Below, piece by piece: positions 55,207 to 64,000 of a stretch of 64,000 nucleotides of DNA. The notes beneath the pieces are model-generated. The model saw only the letters and a program-made list of their open reading frames with translations, was not told the origin of the DNA and made no database searches. A program made the translations under genes and the position numbers. The DNA lies in contig NZ_CP014545.1 of the NCBI RefSeq assembly GCF_001586275.1, forward strand, positions 3,064,501-3,128,500, in the 5' to 3' direction. Numbering within the stretch: position 1 is the first letter of the stretch; each line of letters starts with the position of its first letter. Source of the stretch: Sphingorhabdus sp. M41 (GTDB lineage: Bacteria; Pseudomonadota; Alphaproteobacteria; Sphingomonadales; Sphingomonadaceae).

Positions 55207-56661
55207 ATGGCAAAAAGCCCGCAGAAATTGGAAATGCTGAAATTTGTCGAGGAGGGCCAGGCCTATCCCGAAAAACGCGCACCCAGCCTGCGCGCCGAGG
55301 ATTTTCAGGAAATCGCCAACCGATACGCGCCCGAGAAAGCCGCCGAACAGGCTGCCCGCTGCTCGCAATGCGGTGTGCCTTATTGTTCGGTCCATTGCCC
55401 CCTGCACAATCATATCCCCGACTGGCTGCGGCTGACCGCCGAGGGCCGGCTGCGCGAAGCCTATGAAATGTCCAATCTGACCTCGACCATGCCGGAAATC
55501 TGTGGCCGCATCTGCCCGCAGGACCGTCTGTGCGAGGGCAATTGCGTGATCGAATTTTCCGGCCATGGCGCGGTCACGATCGGTTCGGTCGAGAAATATA
55601 TCACCGACACCGCCTGGGAAGAAGGCTGGGTCGAACCGCTGCAGCCGGGACGCCCCAAGGGCCAGTCGGTCGGCATCATCGGCGCCGGACCTGCCGGCCT
55701 GACCGCCGCCGAATATCTGAGGGTCGCCGGATACGAAGTGCATGTCTATGACCGCCACGACCGCGCCGGCGGATTGCTGACTTACGGCATTCCCGGCTTC
55801 AAGCTGGAAAAACATGTCATCATGCGGCGGGTGCAGCGGCTGAAGGATGGCGGCATCCAGTTTCACGAGAATTTCGAAGTCGGCCGGGACGCGACACTGG
55901 AAGAATTGCGCAACCAGCATGACGCGATCCTGATCGCTACCGGCGTCTACAAGGCGCGCGCAATCCAGATGCCGGGCGTCGGCGCACCGGGGGTCGAGGA
56001 GGCGCTCGATTTCCTGATCGCCTCGAACCGCAAGAGTTTCGGCGATGATGTACCTGAGTTCGACAGCGGCCGCTATAACGCCCACGGCAAGAATGTCGTC
56101 GTCATCGGCGGCGGCGACACCGCGATGGATTGCGTCCGGACATCCATCCGGCAAGGCGCGAAATCGGTAAAATGCCTCTATCGCCGCGACCGCGCCAATA
56201 TGCCCGGTTCGCAAAATGAAGTGCGCAACGCCGAGGAAGAGGGTGTCGAATTTGTCTGGCTCACTGCCCCCAAGGCGATCGAGGGTGCCGATCATGTGAC
56301 AGCGGTCAGAGCAAACAGGATGCGGCTCGGCGCGCCCGATGCCAGTGGCCGACGTTCGCCGGAAGTCGAACCGGACAGCGACTTTACCGTCGACGCCGAT
56401 CTGGTGATCAAGGCCTTGGGTTTCGACGCAGAAGATCTGCCAGGCCTCTTTGGTTCGCCCGATCTCTCGGTCACCCGCTGGGGCACGTTGCGGGTCGATC
56501 ACAAGTCGATGATGACCAATCTGGAAGGCGTGTTCGCCGCTGGTGATATCGTCCGCGGTGCCAGCCTGGTCGTCTGGGGCATCAGGGATGGGCGCGATGT
56601 CACCGAGCATATGCATCGGTTCTTGCGGGAAAAGAAATTGGCCGAAAAGGTGGCGGCATAG
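55207..56661 (+). CDS. gltD: glutamate synthase [NADPH], small subunit
   Basis: Beta subunit of GOGAT, 484 residues, feeding NADPH electrons to the alpha subunit. The N-terminal [4Fe-4S] cysteines are in ARCSQCGVPYCSVHCPLHN and GRICPQDRLCEGNC. The FAD motif is IIGAGPAGLTAAEYL (near 157) and the NADPH motif is VVIGGGDTAMDC (near 298). Followed by a DUF2059 gene and gltB on the same strand, with tight spacing, so one operon. Confidence 0.95.
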   Translation: MAKSPQKLEMLKFVEEGQAYPEKRAPSLRAEDFQEIANRYAPEKAAEQAARCSQCGVPYCSVHCPLHNHIPDWLRLTAEGRLREAYEMSNLTSTMPEICGRICPQDRLCEGNCVIEFSGHGAVTIGSVEKYITDTAWEEGWVEPLQPGRPKGQSVGIIGAGPAGLTAAEYLRVAGYEVHVYDRHDRAGGLLTYGIPGFKLEKHVIMRRVQRLKDGGIQFHENFEVGRDATLEELRNQHDAILIATGVYKARAIQMPGVGAPGVEEALDFLIASNRKSFGDDVPEFDSGRYNAHGKNVVVIGGGDTAMDCVRTSIRQGAKSVKCLYRRDRANMPGSQNEVRNAEEEGVEFVWLTAPKAIEGADHVTAVRANRMRLGAPDASGRRSPEVEPDSDFTVDADLVIKALGFDAEDLPGLFGSPDLSVTRWGTLRVDHKSMMTNLEGVFAAGDIVRGASLVVWGIRDGRDVTEHMHRFLREKKLAEKVAA

Positions 56662-56681
56662 GCCGCAGACGGAGCATGAAC

Positions 56682-57377
56682 ATGAAGCTATTATTTTCAA
56701 CATTTGCAGCAGCTTTGGCGCTTGTCTCAAGCGTTCCCGCAGCGGCGCAAGATACAAGGGCTACAGCAAGCGACAGTGAGCAAGCGGTTATCGATCCCGC
56801 CCGTCTCGCCGCTGCCGTGGTCACGGTCGACTATCTGTTCCCGCTCGGCACCTATAAGCGGATGATGAAGGGCACGATGGATCAGATGATGGACAGCATC
56901 ATCAGCCAGAGTTTCGACCGTCCGATGGCAGAGACCATGAAAGGCTATGGCGTAGATGATGCGGCGATAGCGGAAATGGGCAATGCTTCGCTCAATGACA
57001 TGATGCTGGAACGGGACCCGCATTTTAAAGAGCGGATGCAAATATCGACCAAAGTCATGACCAATGAAATGGTCGACCTGATGACGGCGATGGAACCTGC
57101 CATTCGCGAAACACTTGCGAATATCTATGCCCGAAAGTTTACGACTGACCAACTGGCCGAAATGAACGCCTTTTTTGCTACGGAAACCGGCAGCGCCTTC
57201 GCCCGCGACTATATGATGGTTTTTGTCGATCCGGAAATGATGCAGTCGATGATGAGCTTCGTGCCGGAGATGATGCAGGCGATGCCGGCGATCATGAAAA
57301 AAGTCGAGGAAGCGACCGCGCATCTGCCGCCGCTCAAAACCGGGCCCGAGGCGCAACCGCCGAAAGAAGACGAATGA
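56682..57377 (+). CDS. exported DUF2059 protein in the glt operon
   Basis: Exported protein of 231 residues. A signal peptide (FSTFAAALALVSSVPAAAQ) precedes a mainly helical Met-rich body; FTTDQLAEMNAFFATETGSAF near residues 150-170 is the DUF2059 core. The start at MKLLF is supported by GGAG 7 bases upstream; an ATG two codons earlier is too close to that site. It lies between gltD and gltB and overlaps gltB by 4 bases. Its link to glutamate synthesis is unknown. Confidence 0.85.
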   Translation: MKLLFSTFAAALALVSSVPAAAQDTRATASDSEQAVIDPARLAAAVVTVDYLFPLGTYKRMMKGTMDQMMDSIISQSFDRPMAETMKGYGVDDAAIAEMGNASLNDMMLERDPHFKERMQISTKVMTNEMVDLMTAMEPAIRETLANIYARKFTTDQLAEMNAFFATETGSAFARDYMMVFVDPEMMQSMMSFVPEMMQAMPAIMKKVEEATAHLPPLKTGPEAQPPKEDE

Positions 57378-60300
57378 CCCACCATTATCCCACCCCCGAA
57401 CATGAACGGCTCGCTCGCGAGGGCATGTACCGTCCCGAATTTGAATCCGATGCCTGCGGCGTCGGACTGGTCGCCGCAACCGACGGCAAGCCTTCACGGC
57501 GCGTCGTGTCCTCGGCGATTGATGCGCTGAAAGCGGTCTGGCACCGGGGCGCGGTCGACGCCGATGGCAAGACCGGCGACGGCGCCGGCCTGCACGTCGA
57601 TCTGCCCGAGCGATTCTTCGACGATGCGATTGCCGACAGCGGGCACAAGGTCCGCCCGAACCGGCTGGCCGTGGGCATGATCTTCCTGCCGCGCACCGAT
57701 CTCAATGCGCAGGAAAGCTGCCGCACCATTGTCGAGGCGGAAATCATCGAATCCGGCTATACCATCTATGGCTGGCGTCAGGTGCCGGTGGATGTCTCCG
57801 TAATCGGTCCGAAAGCGCAGAACACCCGCCCGGAGATCGAGCAGATCATGATTGCCGGGCCAATGCCGGACAAGCAGGACGCGCGCGAATTCGAGAAGAA
57901 TCTCTATCTCATCCGCCGCCGGATCGAAAAAAAGGTGATCGCCGCGCAGATCCAGGACTTCTACATCTGTAGCCTGTCCTGCCGCTCGATCATCTACAAG
58001 GGCCTGTTTCTCGCCGAATCCTTGTCGGTTTTCTATCCCGACCTGACCGACGACCGGTTCGAGAGCCGGGTGGCGATTTTCCACCAGCGCTATTCGACCA
58101 ACACCTTCCCGCAATGGTGGCTGGCACAGCCGTTCCGCTGTCTCGCTCACAATGGCGAAATCAACACCATTCGCGGCAATAAGAACTGGATGAGAAGCCA
58201 CGAGATCAAGATGGCGAGTCTCGCCTTTGGCGATCACAGCGAGGACATCAAGCCGGTGATCCCGGCCGGTTCTTCCGACACGGCGGCGCTGGATGCGGTG
58301 TTCGAGACCATCTGCCGCTCCGGCCGCGATGCGCCGACGGCCAAGATCATGCTGGTCCCGCAGGCCTGGCAGAATGACCCGGATATCGATCCGGCGCACC
58401 AGGCAATGTATGAATATATGGCGAGCGTGATGGAGCCGTGGGACGGCCCTGCGGCGCTGGCGATGACCGATGGCCACTGGGCCGTTGCCGGCGTCGACCG
58501 CAACGCGTTGCGGCCGCTGCGCTATTCGATCACCGCCGACAATCTGCTGATCATCGGCAGCGAATCCGGACTGGTTGTCGTGCCCGAAAGCCAGGTCATC
58601 GAGAAAGGCCGACTTGGCCCCGGACAGATGATCGCGGTCAATCTTGATGACGGAATCCTGTTCAAGGATCGCGAGCTCAAGGACCGGATCGCATCGGAAG
58701 AACCTTATGCCGATCTGGTAAAGGGTTTCCAGACCGTCGATGATCTGCCGCCTGCACCGGAAGTTTCCGGCATGGGCTATTCCAGGGAGGAGCTGATCCG
58801 CCGCCAGACCGCTGCCGGTCATACGCTGGAGGATATGGAAATGATCCTCGCGCCGATGGTCGAGGATGCCAAGGAAGCGATCGGCTCGATGGGCGACGAT
58901 ACCCCGCTGGCAGTGATCAGCGTCAAGCCGCGCCAGATCAGCCACTTCTTCAAGCAGAATTTTTCCCAGGTCACCAATCCGCCGATCGACAGCCTGCGCG
59001 AGCGCCATGTGATGAGCCTGCGCACGCGCTTCTCCAATCTGGCCAATATCCTCGAACAGGACAGCCAGAATGAAGATGTCATGGTGCTGGAAAGCCCGGT
59101 GCTCAGTTGCGCCCTGTGGGAAAGACTGAAACTGGGTTTTGGCGATGCGGTGGCCGAAATTGATTGCACGATGAGCACGACTGGCGCCGCCATCGAGCTC
59201 CGCGATGCGCTGTCCCGTATCCGTTCGGAAGCGGAGCAGGCAGTTCGCGCAGGCAAGACCGAAATTTTCCTCACCGACGAGGATATCGACGAGGACCGGA
59301 TGGCGATCTCGATGATAATCGCGACCGCGGCAGTCCACACGCATCTCGTCCGCAAAGGGCTGCGCTCCTACGCCTCGATCAACGTGCGGGCGGCGGAATG
59401 TCTCGACACCCATTGCTATGCCGTGCTGATCGGTGTCGGCGCGACCACGGTCAATGCCTATATGGCGGAAGCAGCCATTGCCGACCGCCATGCGCGCGGC
59501 CTGTTCGGCGAGCTGACGCTGGACGAATGTCTGGCGCGGCACAAGAAAGCGGTCGACGATGGCCTGCTCAAGATCCTGTCGAAAATGGGCATCGCCGTCA
59601 TCTCCAGCTATCGCGGCGGCTATAATTTCGAAGCCGTCGGCCTGTCCCGCGCGCTGTGCAACGACCTCTTCCCCGGCATGCCGACCAAGATATCCGGCGA
59701 AGGCTATGCCTCTTTGTTCATCAACGCCCAGGAAAAGCACGAGGCAGCATTCGAACCGGCGGTCGTGCGTCTGCCGGTCGGCGGCTTCTACAAGCAGCGC
59801 GATGGCGGCGAGGCTCATGCCTATGGCGCCCATATGATGCACCTGCTGCAATCGGCGGTCGCCCATGACAGCTATTCCTCCTATCTGCAATTCTCCCAGG
59901 CGGTGCGCGAGATGGAGCCTATCTATCTGCGCGATCTGATGGAGTTCAACTATGCGCCGGTGCCGGTGCCGATCGACGAGGTCGAGGCGATCACCGAAGT
60001 CCGCAAGCGGTTCAACACGCCGGGCATGAGCCTCGGCGCGCTCAGCCCCGAAGCGCACGAGACACTCGCCATCGCGATGAACCGGATCGGCGCGAAATCC
60101 GTGTCCGGCGAAGGCGGCGAGGAAAAGCGCCGCTACACGCCCTTTGAAAATGGCGACAATGCCTCGAGCCCGATCAAGCAGGTCGCCTCCGGACGCTTTG
60201 GCGTGACCTCGGAATATCTCGGCGCCTGCGAGGAAATCGAGATCAAGGTCGCCCAGGGCGCCAAGCCCGGCGAAGGCGGCCAGCTGCCCGGCTTCAAGGT

Positions 60301-61900
60301 CACCGAATTTATCGCCAAGCTGCGCCATTCGACCCCCGGCGTGACCCTGATCTCGCCGCCGCCGCATCATGATATCTACTCGATCGAGGATCTCGCCCAG
60401 CTGATCTACGATCTCAAGCAGATCAATCCCCGCGCGCGGGTCTGCGTCAAGCTGGTCTCGTCGGCCGGAATCGGCACGATTGCCGCCGGCGTCGCCAAGG
60501 CCCATGCCGATGTCATCCTGATCTCCGGCAATACCGGCGGCACCGGCGCATCGCCGCAGACCTCGATCAAATTTGCCGGCACGCCCTGGGAAATGGGGCT
60601 GACCGAAGCCAATCAGGTGCTCACCCTCAACGGCCTGCGCCACCGGGTGAAGCTGCGCACGGATGGCGGTCTCAAGACCGGCCGCGACATCGTCATCGCC
60701 GCGATCCTCGGCGCCGAGGAATTCGGCATCGGCACGCTCAGCCTCGTCGCCATGGGCTGCATCATGGTCCGCCAGTGCCACAGCAACACCTGCCCGGTCG
60801 GCGTCTGCGTGCAGGATGAAAAGCTGCGCCAGAAATTCACCGGCACGCCGGAAAAGGTGATCAATCTAATGACCTATATGGCCGAGGAAGTGCGCGAGAT
60901 ATTGGCGCGCCTCGGCTATCGCTCGCTGAACGAAATCATCGGTCGCACCGAACTCTTGCGTCAGGTCAGCCGCGGCGCCGAGCATCTCGACGATCTCGAC
61001 CTCAACCCGATTCTCGCCAAGGTCGACGCGCGGGATGACCAGCGCAGCTTCAATATCGACACGCCGCGCAACGAAGTGCCGGACAGTCTCGACGCGGAGA
61101 TGATCGACGACGCCAAGCCAGTATTCGAGCGGCGCGAGAAAATGCAGCTGACCTATACGGTGCGCAATACCCACCGCGCCGTCGGCACACGCTTCTCCGC
61201 CGAGATCACCGCCAAATATGGCATGAGCAGCCTGAACGAGGACCATGTCCATATCCGCTTGCGCGGCTCCGCCGGCCAGTCGCTCGGCGCCTTCCTCTGT
61301 CAGGGAATCACGCTGGAAGTGTTCGGCGATTCCAATGATTATGTCGGCAAGGGCCTGTGCGGCGGCAAGATCGTCGTCCGCCCGATGGTCAGCTCGCCGC
61401 TGGTCAGCCAGGACAATACGATCATCGGCAATACCGTTCTCTACGGCGCGACCGCCGGTCAGCTATACGCAGCCGGACAGGCCGGCGAGCGGTTCGCCGT
61501 GCGCAACAGCGGCGCCGATGTCGTGGTCGAGGGCTGCGGCGCCAATGGCTGCGAATATATGACCGGCGGCAATGCGGTCATCCTTGGCCCCGTCGGCAGC
61601 AATTTCGGCGCCGGCATGACCGGCGGCATGGCCTTCATTCTCGACAGCGAAGGCGATTTCGAAAAACAGGCCAATGGCGAGAGCATCGTCTGGCAGCGGC
61701 TCGACAGCGCCTATTGGGAAGCGCATCTGCTGTCGCTGATCGAGCGGCACCACCAGACCACCGACAGCAACTGGTCCGAAGCCATATTGCGCGACTGGGA
61801 CCGCTGGCGGGATCGCTTCTGGCAGGTCTGCCCGAAGGAAATGGTCAGCCGGATCGCGCATCCTTTATCGGATAAAGAGGCGATGGAAGCGGCGGAGTGA
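57374..61900 (+). CDS. gltB: glutamate synthase [NADPH], large subunit
   Basis: Alpha subunit of GOGAT, 1508 residues, making two glutamates from glutamine and 2-oxoglutarate. An N-terminal propeptide ends before Cys28 (FESDACGVGLV), the glutamine amidotransferase nucleophile after cleavage. The RYSTNTFPQWWLAQPF block follows. The FMN/3Fe-4S synthase part has SGEGGEEKRRY, LISPPPHHDIYSIEDLAQ, TDGGLKTGRDIV and CHSNTCPVGVC (cluster Cys). The C-terminal beta-helix starts around 1260. Overlaps the DUF2059 gene (ATGA). Confidence 0.97.
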   Translation: MTHHYPTPEHERLAREGMYRPEFESDACGVGLVAATDGKPSRRVVSSAIDALKAVWHRGAVDADGKTGDGAGLHVDLPERFFDDAIADSGHKVRPNRLAVGMIFLPRTDLNAQESCRTIVEAEIIESGYTIYGWRQVPVDVSVIGPKAQNTRPEIEQIMIAGPMPDKQDAREFEKNLYLIRRRIEKKVIAAQIQDFYICSLSCRSIIYKGLFLAESLSVFYPDLTDDRFESRVAIFHQRYSTNTFPQWWLAQPFRCLAHNGEINTIRGNKNWMRSHEIKMASLAFGDHSEDIKPVIPAGSSDTAALDAVFETICRSGRDAPTAKIMLVPQAWQNDPDIDPAHQAMYEYMASVMEPWDGPAALAMTDGHWAVAGVDRNALRPLRYSITADNLLIIGSESGLVVVPESQVIEKGRLGPGQMIAVNLDDGILFKDRELKDRIASEEPYADLVKGFQTVDDLPPAPEVSGMGYSREELIRRQTAAGHTLEDMEMILAPMVEDAKEAIGSMGDDTPLAVISVKPRQISHFFKQNFSQVTNPPIDSLRERHVMSLRTRFSNLANILEQDSQNEDVMVLESPVLSCALWERLKLGFGDAVAEIDCTMSTTGAAIELRDALSRIRSEAEQAVRAGKTEIFLTDEDIDEDRMAISMIIATAAVHTHLVRKGLRSYASINVRAAECLDTHCYAVLIGVGATTVNAYMAEAAIADRHARGLFGELTLDECLARHKKAVDDGLLKILSKMGIAVISSYRGGYNFEAVGLSRALCNDLFPGMPTKISGEGYASLFINAQEKHEAAFEPAVVRLPVGGFYKQRDGGEAHAYGAHMMHLLQSAVAHDSYSSYLQFSQAVREMEPIYLRDLMEFNYAPVPVPIDEVEAITEVRKRFNTPGMSLGALSPEAHETLAIAMNRIGAKSVSGEGGEEKRRYTPFENGDNASSPIKQVASGRFGVTSEYLGACEEIEIKVAQGAKPGEGGQLPGFKVTEFIAKLRHSTPGVTLISPPPHHDIYSIEDLAQLIYDLKQINPRARVCVKLVSSAGIGTIAAGVAKAHADVILISGNTGGTGASPQTSIKFAGTPWEMGLTEANQVLTLNGLRHRVKLRTDGGLKTGRDIVIAAILGAEEFGIGTLSLVAMGCIMVRQCHSNTCPVGVCVQDEKLRQKFTGTPEKVINLMTYMAEEVREILARLGYRSLNEIIGRTELLRQVSRGAEHLDDLDLNPILAKVDARDDQRSFNIDTPRNEVPDSLDAEMIDDAKPVFERREKMQLTYTVRNTHRAVGTRFSAEITAKYGMSSLNEDHVHIRLRGSAGQSLGAFLCQGITLEVFGDSNDYVGKGLCGGKIVVRPMVSSPLVSQDNTIIGNTVLYGATAGQLYAAGQAGERFAVRNSGADVVVEGCGANGCEYMTGGNAVILGPVGSNFGAGMTGGMAFILDSEGDFEKQANGESIVWQRLDSAYWEAHLLSLIERHHQTTDSNWSEAILRDWDRWRDRFWQVCPKEMVSRIAHPLSDKEAMEAAE

Positions 61901-61980
61901 TGGCCTGACAGATATGGCTATGAGACAATCAAGCCAATATGCTAGGCTCGGCAGTTCCGATCCGTAGCAGGAGCCAGACC

Positions 61981-62316
61981 ATGCCCAAAATAACCCCCAA
62001 TTATCTCGAAATGAAAGCCAGCGACCTGCCCGCCAGCAAGGCCTTCTACGAACAGGCCTTCGGCTTTGCCTTCACCGATTATGGTCCGGGCTATGCCGCT
62101 GTCGAAGGAGGGCCGGTCGATATCGGGCTGGCCGCAGGACCCGAACCGGTCGCCCCGATGCCCACGTTCCAGACCGATGATCTGGAAGCCTCGCTCGCAC
62201 AGGTCAGAACGGCAGGCGGGGAAATCGTCAAGGAGATTTTTGCCTTTCCCGGCGGACGGCGTTTCGAATGTCTGGACCCGGCGGGCAATCGGCTGGCTAT
62301 CTATCAGCCGGACTAG
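61981..62316 (+). CDS. VOC family protein (glyoxalase/bleomycin-resistance fold)
   Basis: Small protein of 111 residues with the vicinal-oxygen-chelate fold: KASDLPASKAFYEQAFGFAF and, later, PGGRRFECLDPAGNRLAIYQ. The family binds a metal and isomerises, cleaves or binds small ligands; members this short often act as dimers. CAGGAG lies 9 bases before the ATG. It stands alone on the + strand. Confidence 0.85.
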   Translation: MPKITPNYLEMKASDLPASKAFYEQAFGFAFTDYGPGYAAVEGGPVDIGLAAGPEPVAPMPTFQTDDLEASLAQVRTAGGEIVKEIFAFPGGRRFECLDPAGNRLAIYQPD

Positions 62317-62428
62317 GTTGCTCACAATTTCCGGCTAGCGCATGGGATTGAAAAGACAAGCTGCACAATCTGTCCGTCCGTCATCAAAGCTCTTCCCCAA
62401 AATCCTATTCGCGACTAACACCAACAGC

Positions 62429-63100
62429 ATGTGGCAGCTGTACCAATTCCCCCTATGTCCGTTTTCCCGCAAAGTCCGCTTGTTGCTGGGCGAGAAGTCG
62501 GTTGGCTATGAGCTTGTCCGCGAATCGCCATGGGATCAGCGCGACGAATTTCTGTCGATGAACCCGACCGGCCGAACACCGGTGATGAAACATAGCGAGC
62601 GCGACATCCATCTGGTCGACAGCGTCGCCATCTGCGAATATATCGAGGAAACGGTCGAGAAGGTTCCGATGATCAACGGCACGGCAGTGAACCGGGCCGA
62701 GATCCGGCGTCTTGTTGCCTGGTTTGACGAGCAATTTTACGGCGACGTGACCGCGCCAATGATGCACGAGCGGATGCACAAACGACTGGTCCGGCGGGAG
62801 CCACCCGAGGCCAAGATCCTCCGCGAAGCGATGCGCCGGGCGAACGTCCACCTCGACTATATCGACTATCTGATCGACCACCGCAGCTGGCTGGCCGGGG
62901 CGACGATGAGCCTCGCCGACCTTGCCGCGGCGGCCCAGATTTCCGTCGCGGATTATCTCGGTGCGATTGACTGGGCCGGACATGAACAGACCAAGGCCTG
63001 GTACAGCATGTTTAAGTCACGCCCCTCGTTCCGGCCGCTGCTGTCCGAACGCATGGAAGTGATTGCGCCACCAGCGCATTACGAAAAAGTGGATTTTTGA
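62429..63100 (+). CDS. glutathione S-transferase family protein
   Basis: Protein of 223 residues. The N-terminal thioredoxin-like domain begins YQFPLCPFSRKVRLLL, with Cys-Pro-Phe-Ser in the active-site position of Cys-type GSTs (beta/omega-like), and NPTGRTPVM gives the cis-Pro region. The C-terminal helical domain has WLAGATMSLADLAAAAQIS. The ATG is chosen because upstream in-frame sequence is not GST-like; no strong ribosome site is seen. The function may be glutathione transfer, lyase or only binding. Confidence 0.87.
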   Translation: MWQLYQFPLCPFSRKVRLLLGEKSVGYELVRESPWDQRDEFLSMNPTGRTPVMKHSERDIHLVDSVAICEYIEETVEKVPMINGTAVNRAEIRRLVAWFDEQFYGDVTAPMMHERMHKRLVRREPPEAKILREAMRRANVHLDYIDYLIDHRSWLAGATMSLADLAAAAQISVADYLGAIDWAGHEQTKAWYSMFKSRPSFRPLLSERMEVIAPPAHYEKVDF

Positions 63101-63157
63101 TACAGGACGGATATGGCTTTTCGCAGAGTCAACTCCGAACCTGTACCGGAGACTTGC

Positions 63158-63598
63158 CTAGAGTGGCTTGATCATCAGCACTTTGTCCATGCCGGGCGCA
63201 AATCCGTCTTTTTCCCGACCGGTTTCGACAAATCCGAATTTTTCGAAAAAGGGAGCGATTCTGGGCGTGGTGGACAAGTCGGCTTCGCTATAGTCGCCGG
63301 CTTTGGCAATTTCCTGCAGCCGGTGCTCGGTGAGCAAGCGTCCGAGACCATCACCATGATGCGCCTGGTCGACCATGCCCCAGGTAAAGCGCGCCTGCCC
63401 GCGTTCCTCTCTGGCGAAGCCGCCGCAACCGACTATCCGGCCATGCTGCTCGATGCAGAAATAATCGCCAGCCGGCTGGTCGAGAAATTCGACAAACAGG
63501 TGACGCTCTGTCGGATCAAAGAAATCCGGGACATTGCTGTCAAACAAGGCCAGGCAGGCATATTTGTCGCCAGGGGCATAGGGCCGGACAATGGTCAT
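63158..63598 (-). CDS. GNAT family N-acetyltransferase
   Basis: Acetyltransferase of 146 residues. The acetyl-CoA loop is Q-A-H-H-G-D-G-L-G-R-L-L, a Q/RxxGxG/A variant near residues 81-92, and FFEKFGFVETGREKDGF is the terminal motif B. The N-terminal part (FFDPTERHLFVEFLDQ) binds the substrate, which is not known. The ATG overlaps the upstream ubiG stop by 4 bases, so the two are coupled. Confidence 0.88.
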   Translation of the reverse strand: MTIVRPYAPGDKYACLALFDSNVPDFFDPTERHLFVEFLDQPAGDYFCIEQHGRIVGCGGFAREERGQARFTWGMVDQAHHGDGLGRLLTEHRLQEIAKAGDYSEADLSTTPRIAPFFEKFGFVETGREKDGFAPGMDKVLMIKPL

Positions 63599-64000
63599 GA
63601 GGTCCGCACAATCGTCATCAGATAGTTGAGCGACAGATTGTCGGACAGCACAAAGCCTTTGGCCGGACTGTAGGAGAGACCGGTGGTGTCAATCACTGCG
63701 AGCCCGGCGTTGTTCAACAGTTTCTCCAGCTCGTCCGGGGTGAGAAACTGATCATGATGATGGGTCCCGCGCGGAACCTGCCCGGTCCGCTCGGCCAGTT
63801 CGACCAGCAGCAGGTTGGAAAGCGCGGTGCGATTGGGGGTCGAGATGATCATCAGCCCGTCGTCAGCCATGCTGGCAGCGAGCCCATCGACGAAGCCCTG
63901 CGGATCCTCGACATGTTCGAGCACCTCGAGCGACGTGACCAGATCGAAATCCTTCCCGCCAAAATCCTCGATGGCCTCGTTGCGATAGTCGATGTCCAGC
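63595..64000 (-). CDS. ubiG: ubiquinone biosynthesis O-methyltransferase, C-terminal part (runs off the window)
   Basis: The frame stays open to the window edge, so only the last 134 or so residues are seen; the SAM-binding N-terminus lies beyond base 64000. The visible stretch FDLVTSLEVLEHVEDP, ISTPNRT and GTHHHDQFLTPDEL, with SYSPAKGFVLSDNLSLNYL at the end, matches UbiG, which makes two O-methylations in ubiquinone synthesis. The GNAT gene follows with a 4-base overlap. Confidence 0.9.
   Translation of the reverse strand, partial: LDIDYRNEAIEDFGGKDFDLVTSLEVLEHVEDPQGFVDGLAASMADDGLMIISTPNRTALSNLLLVELAERTGQVPRGTHHHDQFLTPDELEKLLNNAGLAVIDTTGLSYSPAKGFVLSDNLSLNYLMTIVRTS

Noticed and set aside
55165-56757. 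530-codon minus-strand frame opposite gltD
   Set aside because: The gltD cysteine and dinucleotide motifs are on the plus strand.
57494-60781. Very long open frame on the minus strand opposite gltB
   Set aside because: gltB is unmistakable on the plus strand. High-GC genes with biased third positions leave long antisense frames, and this one has no recognisable domain.

Overview
The window is chromosomal DNA of an alphaproteobacterium, almost certainly from the order Sphingomonadales. Signs are the GC-rich, densely packed genes, class I lysyl-tRNA synthetase, a SciP-type (DUF1153) cell-cycle regulator, an ihfA-merR pair, a ThiS-ThiG fusion, a UrcA-family protein and the short intergenic palindromes typical of sphingomonads. 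No species is assigned.

Layout. 1-4354 (minus): fatty-acid or sterol-like acyl-CoA catabolism (two acyl-CoA dehydrogenases, an enoyl-CoA hydratase, an alpha/beta hydrolase), facing a molybdopterin oxidoreductase (4503-6731). 7060-9252: a DUF2189 membrane protein and a solitary mreB. 9344-15002 (minus): aldehyde dehydrogenase, two SDRs, a MaoC hydratase and a WS/DGAT acyltransferase. 15237-16915: a wrecked REC-EAL gene, a sciP-like gene and a UrcA-family gene. 17242-20619: thiSG, aroQ and accBC. 20908-32184: an RcnB-like protein with EF-hand-like repeats, YceI, amidohydrolase, prolyl hydroxylase-like protein, DUF885 protein, argE, desaturase, DUF1003 protein, asparaginase-like protein and lysS. 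32271-36857: nnrU, a DinG-type helicase, a SixA-like phosphatase, merR and ihfA. 36981-40736: thioesterase, flavoprotein, methyltransferase and isochorismatase-like hydrolase.

40815-52864 is a genomic island of about 12 kb in the 3' end of tRNA-Leu(CAG). A 17-bp tRNA-derived direct repeat marks both ends, a P4-type integrase lies beside the tRNA, and paired TGGCCCCCAR repeats sit just inside each end. Its cargo is a type IC-like restriction-modification operon, hsdM-hsdS-prrC-hsdR, whose genes overlap by 4 to 8 bases. The third gene encodes a 396-residue homologue of PrrC, the latent anticodon nuclease that in E. coli cleaves tRNA-Lys when a phage inactivates the associated restriction enzyme. 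This is a complete prr-type two-layer phage defence and the most interesting system here. The island also has a second integrase with an HTH/zinc-ribbon partner and an AlpA-like regulator, plus two unrecognised proteins.

53187-64000 returns to the core chromosome: an NDUFA9-like protein, uppP, gltD, a DUF2059 protein, gltB, a VOC protein, a GST, a GNAT and the 3' part of ubiG, which runs off the window. Assignments are from motifs read by eye; no database search was possible.
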